This document shows, piece by piece, positions 1 to 11,780 of a stretch of DNA of 64,000 bases. Source of the stretch: Loripinus fragilis (Eukaryota > Mollusca > Bivalvia > Lucinida > Lucinidae); NCBI GenBank assembly GCA_964019695.1, contig OZ026514.1, positions 99,440,845 to 99,504,844 on the forward strand, written 5' to 3'. The notes under the pieces were generated by a model. It ran no database searches, was not told the DNA's origin, and saw nothing but the letters and a program-made list of their open reading frames with translations. How positions within the stretch are numbered: position 1 is the stretch's first letter; each line of letters starts with the position of its first letter. A program made the translations under genes and the position numbers.

Positions 1-700
1 TTTCCCTACCTGATTACCACAGTAACCGTACCCATTTCATTCGATAACTAAGTTTTATTCTGCTGTCAACAGGCGCCCAAGCAGACTTGTGAAATTAAAG
101 TTTTTTTTTTATATAAAGGCTATTTTCGGCACAACAAAAGGTTGTTTCACTGTTAATCTAACAAAAATAAAGAGCAAATTAGCATTAAATTTTCTAGCAT
201 TTTACTGGATCCTGCCTGGTCTTAAAACACCGGCTATGACTGATAGATGATGGTATGGTAGGGGTACAGCTAATCCTAAGCCAACAAATCCATAGCCAAC
301 TAATCGTAAATTATGGTAGTACAACTCCTCTCTTTTTCCCCCACACATTGTGTGCCACTCCACGTTTTGAATACCTCATTTCTAACCAGGTGTTGTGTTG
401 ACTAGGCAATGTTGGATTGAAAATTTAACACATTAGTCTGAAAGGGGGGTTGGGGGGTCCTCCCCCCCCCCCTCCAAAAAATTTTGAAAACCAAGAAAGC
501 AGGAGATGCCATCTCTGGTCATTTTGAAGGGGCAATTTTACCTTAAGTAAATGAGGATTTTCAGAGGAAAATGCTCCAATTTAATGTATGCTCTAAGTAG
601 CTCTATTCATATATAAGATTTAGACTGATAGGCATATGTCTGTATCAGACTTGGGTGTAGATACCACTGTTAAAATTTTACAACCTTAAAGGTATTCATA
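1..700. other. Left-edge non-coding stretch
   Basis: No gene, RNA or assignable repeat is recognised here. The sequence is AT-rich with a C-rich homopolymer run near 463-475. The open frames are short and look random. Confidence 0.5.
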
Positions 701-712
701 GGTTTTAAAGGT

Positions 713-1116
713 CGGAAAGCGTGGTAGCTCAGTGGTTAGGCACTTGCCTCTGGTGCTAGAGGTCCCAGGTTCGATTCCCGCTCGCGGCGAAAAAATTTCG
801 GTGTCCGAACACGCTTTCTCTAGTGTCATTTGCAGGGATGACGCTAGATAAGTGCATCGTCCTTCGGATCGGGCATTAACTGGATGTCCCCTGTGCATGG
901 AAAGTCACCCCCTGTGCAGGTTAAAGAACCCTACGGTAATTTCGATATGGTTACTTGTAGGCTTTCATCCTGCAACCCGGAGTGTACAATGTACACCTGC
1001 CGATAATGCTCGAAAGTGAGGGCCAGGCATTATATAGAGAAAGAAAGAAAGAAAGAAAAAGATTTTCAGCCAAATTAAAGATTTAAAGAATTTCAACCAA
1101 ATAGAAGGTTTGTAAA
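713..1116 (+). mobile_element. tRNA-derived SINE, long form, with TSD
   Basis: The head is tRNA-like. An A-box-like segment (TAGCTCAGTGGTTAGG) lies near 725 and a B-box-like segment (GGTTCGATTCC) near 768, followed by an unrelated body and a GAAA-repeat tail near 1040-1057. A direct repeat GGTTTTAAAGGT flanks the unit (701-712 and 1117-1128), which I read as the target-site duplication. A tRNA head, pol III boxes, a tail and a TSD together define a SINE rather than a functional tRNA gene. The subfamily is not assigned. Confidence 0.85.
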
Positions 1117-1300
1117 GGTTTTAAAGGTTCCACTATGGGACTGGTACCAATTGTAGACTTCACATGAGAAGGCTAGACTATGCACCAGTGACACCAGACA
1201 CAAAGAACACCCAACACCCTGAAGGTCTTATTCTGAAACAAAATCTCCAAAACATATTAAAAGACAGTTTTACTCTGCCCCAAAAAGTGCCAAATTTACG

Positions 1301-1391
1301 AAAAACTAGGAATACTAGGAGGTTTTAGACAAAACTAGGAAAAAACTAGGAGCCCATTTAAAAAACTAGGAAAAAGTAGGAAAACTAGGAA
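1301..1391. repeat. Short tandem repeat of an AAAAACTAGGA motif
   Basis: The 10-12-bp motif AAAAACTAGGA recurs about seven times with irregular spacing. No coding potential or terminal repeats are visible. Confidence 0.7.
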
Positions 1392-1399
1392 CGCTGGAA

Positions 1400-2726
1400 A
1401 GCCTGTATGTTGCATATCAAATTAATGTGCCAACAAAGAGGCCAAGCTTTTTTGTAAAAGCTTATTCTTGTGGTGGTTAGGTAGCAACTCCTAGATCTAT
1501 ATCAATTCGCGCTTCTGAAAGAATGGGCTGATCTCTGCATCAAAGGATCATCCTGCAAAAACATGTAACAGAACTCATGACCATCTACCTTTAATGCAGG
1601 TGCCACAGTAATGATCAGTAATAATATTCATCTAATGGAACCAGGCCTTTCACAACCTCCCACCACCAGTAGACAGGTAGAGGATGACACGTTTCTCTAC
1701 AATCCGATTCTTGCAGTCGAATGTCCAAATTATCCAATGGTAACAGCTGCAAAAAGGAGATTGCATTGGATAAAATCATATAACCTCGAGAATGTGTCGT
1801 CCATGTTTGTTTTTTTTACATGCGTTGAAAATGGCGGAAGAAAATTCCAGTTGAAAAGCTTGGAAGTTTACCTATGTCACCTGAAAATCCACTTTCGAAA
1901 TTAAAGTTTACCTTGATTGTTAGCCATTGCCGTCTTTTCTTCGAATCTGTATTTCGAATTGAGACTTTCTGGCACTGTTTATTTTTGCAATTTCTAATCT
2001 TAGCAGTTCAGCCCGACTTTCCAAAGTGTCGTCATGCGGCTATAAATAGAATTACGGGAAACCGCGGTTATTTCCCGGAGCAGATATTTGGGATAGGTAA
2101 ACTGGTTACCTGCATCAACACCGTAGTCAGAGCTAAAAGACAATATACAGAAAACCAAAAAAGTTCGGTAAAATCCGTCAAACTGGGATTTTGAGCTTTT
2201 TAGAAGACTATGAGAGTAAATCTTAATTCTATTGTTGATTTATTATAAAAGTCTCAAAAGTAGATTAAGTGACGGCAAAAATCTAAAGAAAACCTTCCAA
2301 TGTCACAAAGTGAAAGTAAACCCGTAACCGAAAGTAGGTCAAGTTTCAGTTACGGAAGCAACCGAATGCCTAGGGGCATATTGTAAAACATTGGTCGGAC
2401 CTGAAAGAGGAAGAAGAGGGGGGGGGGGGGGCAGATCACATATTTGAAAGCTACATCGTCTAGGTCATATTGGGGGGGGGCAAAGTGAATATTTTTTTTT
2501 TTTTTGGGGGGGGGGGGGGGTCACTATTTTTAGGGGTCACTTTAAGGACCAAAATTAATTCCACAAAATTATTTTCCCACAGACTTTAATGCATTTTGAT
2601 GTGTACATCTCTTTTTTGTGTGATATCAAGATTAGATAGCAATAACTTTATACTTGTTGTAAAGCTGAATAACAGATGCATGTTCTGTATAAATTAGATG
2701 AAGTTTCGCAATACAATATGCAGTTT
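1400..2726. other. Unassigned stretch with G homopolymers
   Basis: No gene is recognised. A 97-codon open frame at 1611-1904 shows no known domain. Long G runs occur near 2418-2431, 2471-2480 and 2505-2520, and are prone to sequencing or assembly error. Confidence 0.4.
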
Positions 2727-2912
2727 GGGAGCGCAGTGGCTCAGTGGTAGAGTGCTCGACTCGGGACCGCGGGTTCGAGCCTCACCGTCGTCACTGTGTT
2801 GTGTCCTTGAGCAAGAACATTTATCCTAGCTTAGTACTGGTTCAACCCAGGAAGACCCATCCCGCATAACTGAAAGATTGTTGAGTGGACGTAAAGAATC
2901 AAAACAAACAAC
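2727..2912 (+). mobile_element. tRNA-derived SINE (GGGAGCGCAG family) with TSD
   Basis: It starts GGGAGCGCAGTGGCTCAGTG, with an A box, then a B box GGGTTCGAGCC, then the shared body (GTCCTTGAGCAAG ... GGTTCAACCCAGGAAGACCC) and an A-rich CAAA tail. The direct repeat ATGCAGTTT occurs at 2718-2726 and 2913-2921. Sister copies lie at 8004, 16797-16997 (minus) and 23358. Confidence 0.92.
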
Positions 2913-3016
2913 ATGCAGTTTAAATTTGACAAAATTTTGAAAATGCCACTTTTCCATTGAAGTCAATGGTGACGTTGTCCAAAAGTTTTCAAAAAATAAT
3001 ACATTTTTTTAAATCC

Positions 3017-3237
3017 CAGGCCTCGAGGTAATAAAACTTTTTTCATGCTCAACTCAACTGAGAATGGAATTAGTCCTGCTCATAAATTTTAACATTTATT
3101 AGCAGGATAAATACAACATCTGAGAGTTTGAAAGCAAGAAAAGTTTTTATTTTTCAACATTTTAGTTTTTTAGGAGCAGTTGAAATTTCATGCTCCGTTG
3201 AGTTGAGCGTGAATTTTTTTTATAACCTCGGGGCCTG
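3017..3237. mobile_element. Palindromic MITE, AGGTTATAAAAC family
   Basis: Inverted ends read CAGGCCTCGAGGT... and ...ACCTCGGGGCCTG. Next inside are TTCATGCTCAACTCAACTGA and its complement, and the centre holds TTAACATTTATTAGCAGGAT. Related copies are at 20203-20449 and 23666-23903. No coding capacity. Confidence 0.8.
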
Positions 3238-3299
3238 ATGCTTTAAAATGTATGAAATAAAATGTATATTGCCTTAAATTATTCAAGTAACTTTCAACG

Positions 3300-3990
3300 A
3301 CACCAAAGTAAGTAAAGGTGCAAAGATCAGGAATCGATACAATCAAGTACCACACCTGACCCAGGATACCAATAGGAAAGTGACAAACTCACAGCAGACA
3401 CCACAAACGAGAGCCAAGAGGTCAGCCCTTGCCCAACAGGTGACCACAAAGCACAAAGACATAGCAAACACAAGACAGAACAAAAAAATAAAAGATCCAC
3501 AAAAGAAGTACCGCCTCGGAACGGTCAGTAAAATATTTTACTGGGGGGCTTAAACCGATTTAACGGCGCCAACCTCACCCTTAATTCAGATGTGGATCAA
3601 GACACATAGATATTTGGTTTGCATGAAAGACCCCTAACTTATCAATGCATCATCTCCTAAAACATATAAATCAAGATATAACAAGGAGATAAAGCAAAGA
3701 TAAGGACTCAACAGTAAATAAAACTGAATACCGGAGCAAAAGAAATCCAACAGGTAAACCCCGGTGGGCCCGACAAACAGCCAAAGCATCAGGCCCCTAC
3801 CATCTCATCAATAGATAAGTCTTTAAGTAGGAACCATCATAGAGTCTGAAGTCCGACCCACAGGTGTGCAATTAAAGAGGAAAGCAAAGTTGCCAACCGT
3901 GATTGGGTTGACTACCAAGCATGCAGTCTGTTGCAATACATTAATGTTATAGCCAATCTTTTTATAATGGGAAATTAAAAAGCATAATAT
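3300..3990 (-). pseudogene. Degenerate mobile-element coding fragment (P family, copy 1)
   Basis: On the minus strand a peptide ending in ACLVVNPITV...FLFNCT..GR.SDSM is readable. It matches the peptides encoded at 51263-51528 and, broken, at 52260-52500. The 3' flank (3305-3420) also matches 52720-52830, so the whole 3' region is repeated. I do not recognise the family. I infer that this is the C-terminal and 3' end of a transposon-encoded protein. The open frame continues upstream to 4290 but resembles its paralogues only over the last ~45 codons. Confidence 0.6.
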
Positions 3991-4149
3991 TATGTTGGCT
4001 AGATGAAGCATGGTAAATTTTCTCGCAGTTGTGAAAATACACTGAATTTGTCTATGGGATTTCTGACATTGTGGAACTACAGTCAGGTGACAAATTAATG
4101 TTCTCACATTAAAATTAAAGTAAAACCTTAGAAGAAGTCCAGCAAGCGT

Positions 4150-5345
4150 CCATCTTGCAGCAGCACTCAACCAGTAGGCATGTTTGAACAGCAGCGGTGT
4201 TGGTGACAGTAACACTAGGCCAGCAGGCATATATGTTGAAGTTGCAGCGACATAACAACTCTCTACACGGCATGTATATTGTATTGACAATGTAGCAGTC
4301 TTGGCTGATAAAGTTTCACATTGTTAGTTGGCATGTCTGACCAGGAAGCATGTTTGATTGAATAGTACCAAGTCCGCAGGCATATCTGTTGAAGTTTCAC
4401 TGAACAGCGGCCACGTATTGCCACAACCTCGTCATATCCGACATCCTTAATATCATGCGTGTTTAATAATGAGGTACTGAACCAGTACACTTGCCGTTTA
4501 ACGAGATTCTGGGCCAGCAGTCATGCGTATTAGTTAAATCACACCAGCAATAATGTATGTTTAAATTGCACCCAACTAAAAGGAATGCTGGGTACTGTTG
4601 CACTGGATCAGCGGGCATGTCTTTTCAAGTTACATAAGGCCAGTGTGCATGTCTGTTCTGCTTTCTCCCGACCAGCAGCCCAGGCATCATTACCACATGG
4701 TCAGCAGACTTATTTGAGCCAACAGGCATGTTTGTTGCAGTTGCACCCGACCACCTAGCACATCGGTTACAATTAAACTCGACCAGCATGCATGTCTGTT
4801 AGAGTTGCATCTACCAGCAGATATGTTTGAATCAGTTGCAACTAACTAGCAAGTACATCTGTAGTTGTGTGGCTGAACCAACAGTTATAAATGTTAAACT
4901 TGCCTCAAACCCGCAGATATGTTCCTATGCTAGTACTCAACTAACAGGCTGATAAGCACAATTGCACCAGACCATCATGCATATATTTTACAGTTACACG
5001 TGACCAGCAGCCATGTCTTTATAAGGAGCATACTATCAGCATGCATGTCTGTTACAGTTTCATCCATGTATATTGAATTTGCACCTGGCCATCAGCAATG
5101 TCTGTAACAATTACACCCAGCCATTTCCAATGTCTTTGGCGGTTGCATCTAACCAGCAGTCATATCATTCTGCAAACTTGTGCCTACAAGCATGCATGTC
5201 TAATACACTAGCACCAGACCAGCATACCTATTTGTTATAGCAATATCCAACCATCTGTGCTGTCTGCTGCACTTGCAACCGACCAGAAAAGTAGTAATGT
5301 TGTTACAATTGCACCAGGTAAGCAGGCCTGTACCAACCAGCAGTC
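4150..5345. repeat. Degenerate minisatellite, ~31-bp unit
   Basis: About 1.2 kb is made of diverged units with an approximate consensus CCAGCAGGCATGTCTGTT followed by ACAGTTGCACCCGA. Well-conserved units are visible near 4780, 4710, 5040 and 5205. Drift and indels make it look unique at first sight. Short open frames inside it are by-products. Confidence 0.8.
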
Positions 5346-5349
5346 AAGA

Positions 5350-5945
5350 TGGTAACGAACATCTGCATCATGCAGGTACCTTATGTAAGGGTTGTTTTGT
5401 ATTTGTGTTGAAACACTATACTCCAGAAGTTCCTTTTGTAAATTTTATCTATCCACCCAGCTGACTTTTTTCCCCACATTGATTAAAAAAGGTTTGTACT
5501 TTGATCAAACACTCTGTCACAAAGTTCCCAGTGATATCGTCCATTCAGTATACCCTGGCATTTATCACTTCATTTTTTGAAGGAATGTTTTCGCAAAGTA
5601 GGAATTTTCATGAGAATAAAATGATATTATGGTATTATCAGATCAGGCCAAAAGTGGTCTGGAAAGTTCATGGTGCATGGATTGATGGATACGATTCCCC
5701 GAACAAAGACAAAAACATTACCATTACGAAAATTAAGAGTCTGTTATTTTTTCATGCAATGTATTATAGCAAAAACCATGTGATTCCCCACCCTGTTCTT
5801 GCTGCCATCTTGAATGTCATCTGAAATATATTACAACGCTGAAAAACAACAATAACACGCCAGTCAAATTCTCCAAATACAACCGCAAACTTTAGATAAA
5901 GTTACTTACTGCAAATTTGATTTCAGGTTGAATTTTGCTTTAAAT
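5350..5945. other. Non-coding, no assignable feature
   Basis: A 107-codon open frame (5501-5824) has no recognisable domain and runs up to the tandem repeat that follows. I see no splice-consistent exon. Confidence 0.4.
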
Positions 5946-5948
5946 GGC

Positions 5949-6480
5949 GGCCATCTTGACCACCTCCTTCAATATTTCAACCTTGTGAATCAAACCTGCG
6001 AATGTTTCATGTTAATCGTTGTATTATTAGGCCTCTTAACATCGATGAAAAGTCAAATCTAAAATGCTTTGTATCGAGGTTTTAGTGTGTTAGGTCTTAG
6101 GAACTTAACTGATGGCCATCTTGCACGTCATTTTAAAATTTCAACCTTATGAATCAAAACCATGTTCTAGTTTGATCGTTTGTATCATTCAGCCTCTAAA
6201 TATCCATAAAAAGTCAAATTTAAAGTGTTTTTATCGAGTCTGTTGGTCATATAGGTCTTAAAACCTAACTGACGGCCATCTTGGACGCCATCTTTAATAT
6301 TTCAACCTTCTGAATCAAAATAATGTTCCATTTTCATTGGTTGTAACATAAGCCTCTGAAACATCCATAAAAAGTCAAAATTAAAAGCTTTTGATAGAGT
6401 ATGTTGGTCATATAGGTCTTAGGAGCCTAACTGACGGCCATCTTGGACGCCATCTTGAATATTTCAAAACGCTCAATGAT
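5949..6480. repeat. Tandem repeat, ~162-bp unit, 3.3 copies
   Basis: The landmark GGCCATCTTG begins each unit at 5949, 6114, 6274 and 6436, giving periods of 165, 160 and 162 bp. Each unit also carries ATATTTCAACCTT..GAATCAAA and CATAAAAAGTCAAA..TAAA. The last copy is cut off near 6480. Confidence 0.88.
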
Positions 6481-6484
6481 GCCA

Positions 6485-7085
6485 GAGTGGCATCACTTGG
6501 ATTCATCAAGTACAATGCCCCAACAACAAGAATCAACAAAGAAAAAAACTTTAAAATCAAGTTCCAGGTCATTCTGGTTTTCTACTGGACTATTAGTTTA
6601 TTTAACATTTAATTTAATAAAGTGAAATTACCTAGAAAAAATGCTTATTTCTTACCTGCCATAGTCATCATTTGGCTTGTGCATAGCTACAGATAAGGTT
6701 GGGTATTTGGATGAGTGACCCTTATCTAAAGCAATACCTAAGACAGTTAAAGACACCTCTGTTTATTCTCACCTAGACTTACATCCTATTTATTGTTCAT
6801 CCTTGCCCCAACGCTCACATGTCCAGCGCTTTCAATGGAAACGGTTGTTTCGGTTTACGTTTGTCTACGAAGAAATGATGTTAGCAAAGCTCTGTGCAAG
6901 AGAGTACCTTGCCCCTGGCTATAACAAGCTTGGCTTGAGATTTTGTTGTTTCAACTGCTGTCAATGGCCAGTTAGACAGGTGAATTTGTCATATACCTTT
7001 CCCCCCATTTAGTTCAAGGTCAAATGTCAAATAAAATTGATATTTTAGAATTAAACCTTATCTTGCTGAACACGGATTTATCCTT
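6485..7085. other. Non-coding, no assignable feature
   Basis: No gene or assignable repeat is recognised. Open frames here (to 73 codons) lack domain signatures or convincing splice sites. Confidence 0.4.
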
Positions 7086-7087
7086 TT

Positions 7088-7190
7088 TGAAAACACTGTA
7101 AATCCAGATCAGCTCATTCAGCTGGCATCTGGCTTCTAATGAAGCCATATTTGATCAGGATCCACACTGTTTTCAAACTGATATCAGCTG
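7088..7190. repeat. Palindromic repeat, AAACAGTTTGGATCCAGATCAG family (H family)
   Basis: An imperfect hairpin runs from AACACTGTAAATCCAGATCA to TGATCAGGATCCACACTGTT. It belongs to a dispersed inverted-repeat family; other copies are at 17944, 19887, 21470, 26410, 44110, 62925, 63440 and 63905. Confidence 0.65.
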
Positions 7191-7424
7191 TAATGCTGTA
7201 GGTTTACAGGATAGAAATCAAGGAGCTGGTGTAGTACGCAAAATACTCAGCATGACAAGGGTTAAAGATACTATATTTTTACCTAAAAATATTTCAAAGT
7301 TTCAATCTAAACAAAAAGAGATAATTGAAATTTCAGATTTGAGAAGAAAAGAGATTCTTCATCTGTCCATCTGTCTGTTTGTCTATCAGTTCAACCCTAT
7401 CCCTGTCAAATGATTATAAGTGGG

Positions 7425-7512
7425 CTTTTGTCCAAGTGGGCTTTTGTTCAAGTGCACTTTTTCCTAGTGGGATTTTGTCCAGTGGGCTTGTCCTAGTGGG
7501 CTTATGTCCTAG
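7425..7512. repeat. Short tandem repeat, AAGTGGGCTTTTGTCC unit
   Basis: Five or six degenerate 16-19-bp copies of AGTGGGCTTTTGTCCT lie head to tail. Confidence 0.7.
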
Positions 7513-7649
7513 ACCTACACTCCATAAAAAGACCCTGGTTTTATCTTCAATTTGAAATGCAACTTGATCACTTTCAAAAACCATAGGACCATAAGGCAGA
7601 GACCATGATGCAATCACCTGACATTGAGTCACAAGATTGTAGATGAGTC

Positions 7650-7830
7650 TATGATGACCCTTATATAAGATAACTATTTTCTTTATTTCTCATCCAAAAC
7701 ATATGTTGTGGGTACTCAAAAGAACCATCTCAATGAGACGGTTCTTTTGAGCACCCAAAACACATGTTTTAATTGATGGGTAAGAAAATATTTACAATTT
7801 TACGCTAATAAAATTTCCTTATCTGGATCT
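7650..7830. mobile_element. Palindromic element with CATATG arms (family C), copy 1
   Basis: The core at 7698-7768 is a hairpin: ACATATGTTGTGGGTACTCA, then AAGAACC..., then GGTTCTTTTGAGCACCC and AACACATGTT. Outer shared sequence includes TTATTTCTCATCCAAAACAT and GGTAAGAAAATA..TTTACGC. About ten related copies occur in the window, most of them inside FAM50 introns. Confidence 0.85.
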
Positions 7831-8003
7831 ATGAATGTTATGTTCAACCTTAGATCATCATTTGAACAAACTTTGTAAGGCTCATATCCCAAATGTTACA
7901 TACATTGTACCATGACCAAAAGTGATTGGCCCATTAGTTCAGGAGACAAAGAATTTTGAACAGTTTTTAACTAACATAGCAGGGAAGACATTCTGATCAT
8001 GTA

Positions 8004-8216
8004 GGGAGCGCAGTGGCTCAGTGGTAGAGCGCTTGACTCGAGACCGAGAGGCAGCGGGTTCAAGCCTCACTGGTGTCACTACGTTGTGGTCCTTGAGCAA
8101 GACACATTTATACTAACTTAGTACTGGTTCAACCCAGGAAAACCCGTCCCTGTTTAACTGAAAGATTGTTGATGGGACGTAAAGAATCAAATCAAACAAA
8201 CAAATCAAACGAACAA
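8004..8216 (+). mobile_element. tRNA-derived SINE (GGGAGCGCAG family) with 16-bp TSD
   Basis: The head begins GGGAGCGCAGTGGCTCAGTG, the B-box-like GGGTTCAAGCC follows, and the body ends in a CAAA-rich tail. The direct repeat ACATTCTGATCATGTA flanks it with one mismatch, ending at 8003 and starting again at 8217. Confidence 0.92.
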
Positions 8217-8404
8217 ACATTCTGAGCATGTAAAGTCATAATATGTTTGTCTCATCGAAAGCATGCTCCATATGAAATTGGCCCTCTAATTTATGAGAGA
8301 AAATGTGTTTGCAATCCAATAAGAGCTGCCTTGGCAATAAGGTCATTCATGACCTTTGGTGGTTACTTACAGTCATTGTTTTTCTCGCATTTTGGTCCAT
8401 TTCA

Positions 8405-8492
8405 GAAAGGAAGTGTCTGCTGACAACCGGTTGTCACTAGCAAAAAGTCTAGTGACAACTGGTTGTCACCAGCAAAAAGTCTGCTGACAACC
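8405..8492. repeat. Short tandem/inverted repeat of CTGACAACCGGTTGTCA
   Basis: Three copies of GTGACAACYGGTTGTCAC-like palindromes are separated by AGCAAAAAGTCT. Confidence 0.7.
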
Positions 8493-8499
8493 AGCTGTA

Positions 8500-9140
8500 T
8501 TTTCCAATACTACTGTATACTTAGCAATCTACCTGAGTCTAGTGGCATTTTAAATACAGTTATAGAAATTTTGAATAAATATTGAATAAGAAAATAATGA
8601 ATTTATTTACAATTTGGTATTTTATTTCAGAAAAATAGTTTGCATTGCAGAAAAATACCAGATTTATTGCTAACTTAACAGTTTGCATATCAAGGTTCTT
8701 TTATCATATCAACTTTTATGACACTAGCACAGCTTTAAGGGAACAAATATTTTATAAACCTATATATTATAATTGCATTGTTCATAATGGATGGACAACA
8801 TCATTTTAGCATTATCAGTATAAACTCTTGAAGCACCAGGATCAAATCAACTCCTAATTTTTTAAGAGGAAAAGTTTGCGCACACCAATTAGGACCTGGA
8901 AGAGCAATCTGATACTAGATAACAAGCAATCTGATCAGGGACTATTTGGCAAATTAATCATTAATAACCAGATAGGATTAATAAAAGTCCAAAAAATCAA
9001 TTGGCAGTTTCAATTTACCACACTTAGCACTAATACTTCAGCTAAAACGCCTAGTAAAAAATTAACAGCTCTGCATGTGTTGTATCTCGATAAAGTCAAA
9101 ACATATTGAAATTGAAATAAGCTTGAAATAAAATTGATAT
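8500..9140. other. AT-rich non-coding stretch
   Basis: No gene or repeat structure is recognised. The 77-codon frame at 8876 has no domain. Confidence 0.4.
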
Positions 9141-9148
9141 TTCAGGTC

Positions 9149-9376
9149 TAAATGAAATATATGTGTGGTTCCGGTTGCATACTAACAAAATTTAGGGTAG
9201 GTAGGTAGGGAAATTATTAAATTTTGTTATGACATTTAACAAAGAAAATAGTGAAAAAAATCTGAAAAAGTGCCCATTTTAGGTGTATTTTCTCCAAAGA
9301 CCATTTCAATGTTTAGGGTAGGGTTAAAAAAATTAGGATAGGTAGGCCAACAGGAACCACACATACATTTCATTTA
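9149..9376. mobile_element. MITE with TIR TAAATGAAATATATGTGTGG, copy 1
   Basis: The ends are inverted (TAAATGAAATATATGTGTGG and CCACACATACATTTCATTTA). A second copy at 15868-16106 shares the interior motif AAAATTTAGGGTAGGTAGG. The second copy has TAA on both sides and GGCC ends, so I infer a PIF/Harbinger-type non-autonomous element. Confidence 0.85.
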
Positions 9377-9379
9377 AGC

Positions 9380-9830
9380 TCATCATTATTGCATAATTCT
9401 TTATGAACCAAAATCAAATTACTGACAAGGTAAAGTTTCCACAAACAAACTAATCATGGATTAGCATGTCGGATGTCCCCTAAGGGGAAATGAGTGAGTC
9501 TGACCATGGGTTATTTGGTAACTTTTATAATAAATAAGCTGTAAGAGTCCAGATAATCAACTGGAAGATTCCATTTTATAAGAGTTAAAAGAATAGTACC
9601 TTTAATCATGATTAGTCAATTTACCAATAATTACCAGGCATTGTATAATTGAAACTTAAAGCTGCTAAGTCTGTAACTTTTGATCTTTTAATTTTAGAAC
9701 TAATGTTTCTATTTTTCAAGAACAAAGTAAAAAAACTAAAATTCAGGTATACATTTTACCAATTTCGTAAATCTTAACAAATTATCAGTATCAAAACAAC
9801 AGCATTTATGTTAAAATTACCTGTCTATAA
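9380..9830. other. AT-rich non-coding stretch
   Basis: I see no gene, RNA or repeat here that I can support. Confidence 0.4.
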
Positions 9831-9835
9831 TTATT

Positions 9836-10097
9836 GGAGGGACGCAAATAATTACCAACAAGAAAAAAAACATCTGTTTTATAAGATAATTCATTTTTCC
9901 GTACAGTTTTCAGCTATTGATTTATTTAAACAGATTTATTGTGAAAACATAACTTAATTCTACTTTTACAAATGATTTAAAAAGAAAATAGAAAACTTCG
10001 AAAAATGTTATAGTTGCAGGTCTCTTTAATATCATTTGATCATATCCACAAATGTATATTTTTTGTATAAAAATCTCTATATTATTTGCGTCCCTCC
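9836..10097. mobile_element. MITE with 17-bp perfect TIR GGAGGGACGCAAATAAT
   Basis: GGAGGGACGCAAATAAT (9836-9852) is exactly complementary to 10081-10097. The 262-bp unit has an AT-rich, non-coding interior. No clear TSD and no second copy in the window. Confidence 0.75.
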
Positions 10098-11329
10098 AGA
10101 CTGGTTTGAGTCTTACCTGGTAGAAAACCCTGAGGACAGGTTATTTTGCAACTAGGACCAAATATGAAAGGAAAGAAATGAATTAAAAATATTTTTGTTG
10201 CCTTTGGCATTTAATTTACTTGTAAGCATCTCTATCTTGTTATTTTATTTAAGGCCATCCTCAAAAAATTCTTCATTTGCTGTCAAGTGACCCACCCACT
10301 CAAAATACCACCTACCCAAAAAAGGACGTGTAACGGTTTGGCCGTTTTTTGGCCCACGATGGATTTGGCTGAAATTTAAATATATGGTGGTTTGATCTTT
10401 GCCCTTTCACATGAGCATGTTTTTGAATTAACGACGGCATATGCAGTCACATGAATTAAAGTTTCTCACTAGTGTGTATAAACAGAGGTTTGTTCACGAA
10501 TGTGGATATTTTTAAAGATGCAACAAGCAAATTGACCTCAAACATAATACCAAACATGGGTGTGTTTATACTCGTCATGTCTATGTCGTAATTTGAGCTA
10601 ACACTACCATCATTAATCAAAAATTATGCTAAAACTTGGCTAAATACTGTATTTTAGATTACCTTGATGATATGTTGTTTTTTAGGTGTAATATATATTG
10701 TACATTTAGTGTTTTATCGCCTTTTCCAGTTAATCAATAGCTCAAACAAGCCTATTCTGGTTTATTCATATCAATATAATCAGTACAACATGTACACACG
10801 CGTGCATGTAACATGTTAAACGTGGCATTGCATGCGCAACCTTTTTTTGCTGGATTGGTATGAAGCATGAATATAAATAGTTACAAAGCTACAGAAATGA
10901 TAATGGAAGCTTTGAACACTTTTTTTGCTCACAGCCACAATTATTGAATAGATACATCTGAGTGTTGCAGATCTGTCTGTTTATCTGTCAGTCCGTCTGT
11001 ATGTCACACTTTTGTGTCTGTGACGTATCTTCCAAACGTCTGATTCGATTATAAGATTAATTCACAAAACTGCACTTTGTGGATGAACATGCAGAATAAA
11101 TGAATACTTTAAGGCCATGTCAAAGCAGGCGGTCATAGGTTACATGTACAGAATGCATATCTGCTCCATATTTTACGCATGTTCCAGCTCAGATATCCAA
11201 CAGTCGTGACAGCTCTGTGGTCTATTTTACTAACCTATTATCTTACGTGTAACTAAACGATCGCAGTTCACAATCCCGAAGAAATATATGTTTTGTGTCA
11301 TTGTGCAAGACCCTCCATTTTTATTGCGT

Positions 11330-11780
11330 AATATTTACATTTCCACTGCGAGTCTTTAAATGAACCTTTACATTTGAGATGTTGTTCATAGCTTCATGAA
11401 CGGATCCATTTAAGCCACGCCAACACACACGCTGTTAGGGCGGACCAACGTCAACGCCATCCAATAATGTTGTTTGTTTACAATAAAATAATTGTATTGT
11501 ATTGTACTGGCGTTTGTCTGACGTCGAGCGCGTATCGTCATGGCGTTAAATGTGGGTATTTGGCGTTTTGGCTGTTCCCAACCCTCCGTTATGTCTAGTA
11601 TAATTTAAAATATCCAGAAAACCAGCCAAGTTATATGAAAGTTGAAAATTGGTACTTGACAGACAATATAAATTATAAATATAAATATAAGTAATAAATT
11701 CGATTTTTTGTATGTTCATGAAACAATGAACACTTCGGGTCTCATGTAAAGTAAGTCAAGCCCGAAGGTTCAACCTAGGA
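11330..11780. repeat. Dispersed repeat shared with 24890-25440
   Basis: Shared landmarks are TTCATAGC(T/C)TCATGAACG (near 11388 and 24945), AAATATAAGTAATAAATTC, and TTCATG...ATGAA.ACTTCGGGTCT (near 11713 and 25290). This copy lacks the large hairpin of the second one. Confidence 0.6.

Noticed and set aside
720..790. tRNA gene
   Set aside because: It has A and B boxes, but it is the head of a ~400-bp unit with a tail and TSD, so it is a SINE. The same applies to 2727, 8004, 23358, 28004 and 40338.
1611..1904. 97-codon open frame
   Set aside because: It has a possible acceptor just upstream, but no domain, no partner exon and no repeat copy for comparison.
4150..5345. CRISPR array
   Set aside because: The repeats are degenerate without unique spacers, and the genome is plainly eukaryotic.
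5501..5824. 107-codon open frame
   Set aside because: No domain. Its 3' end runs into the ~162-bp tandem repeat region.
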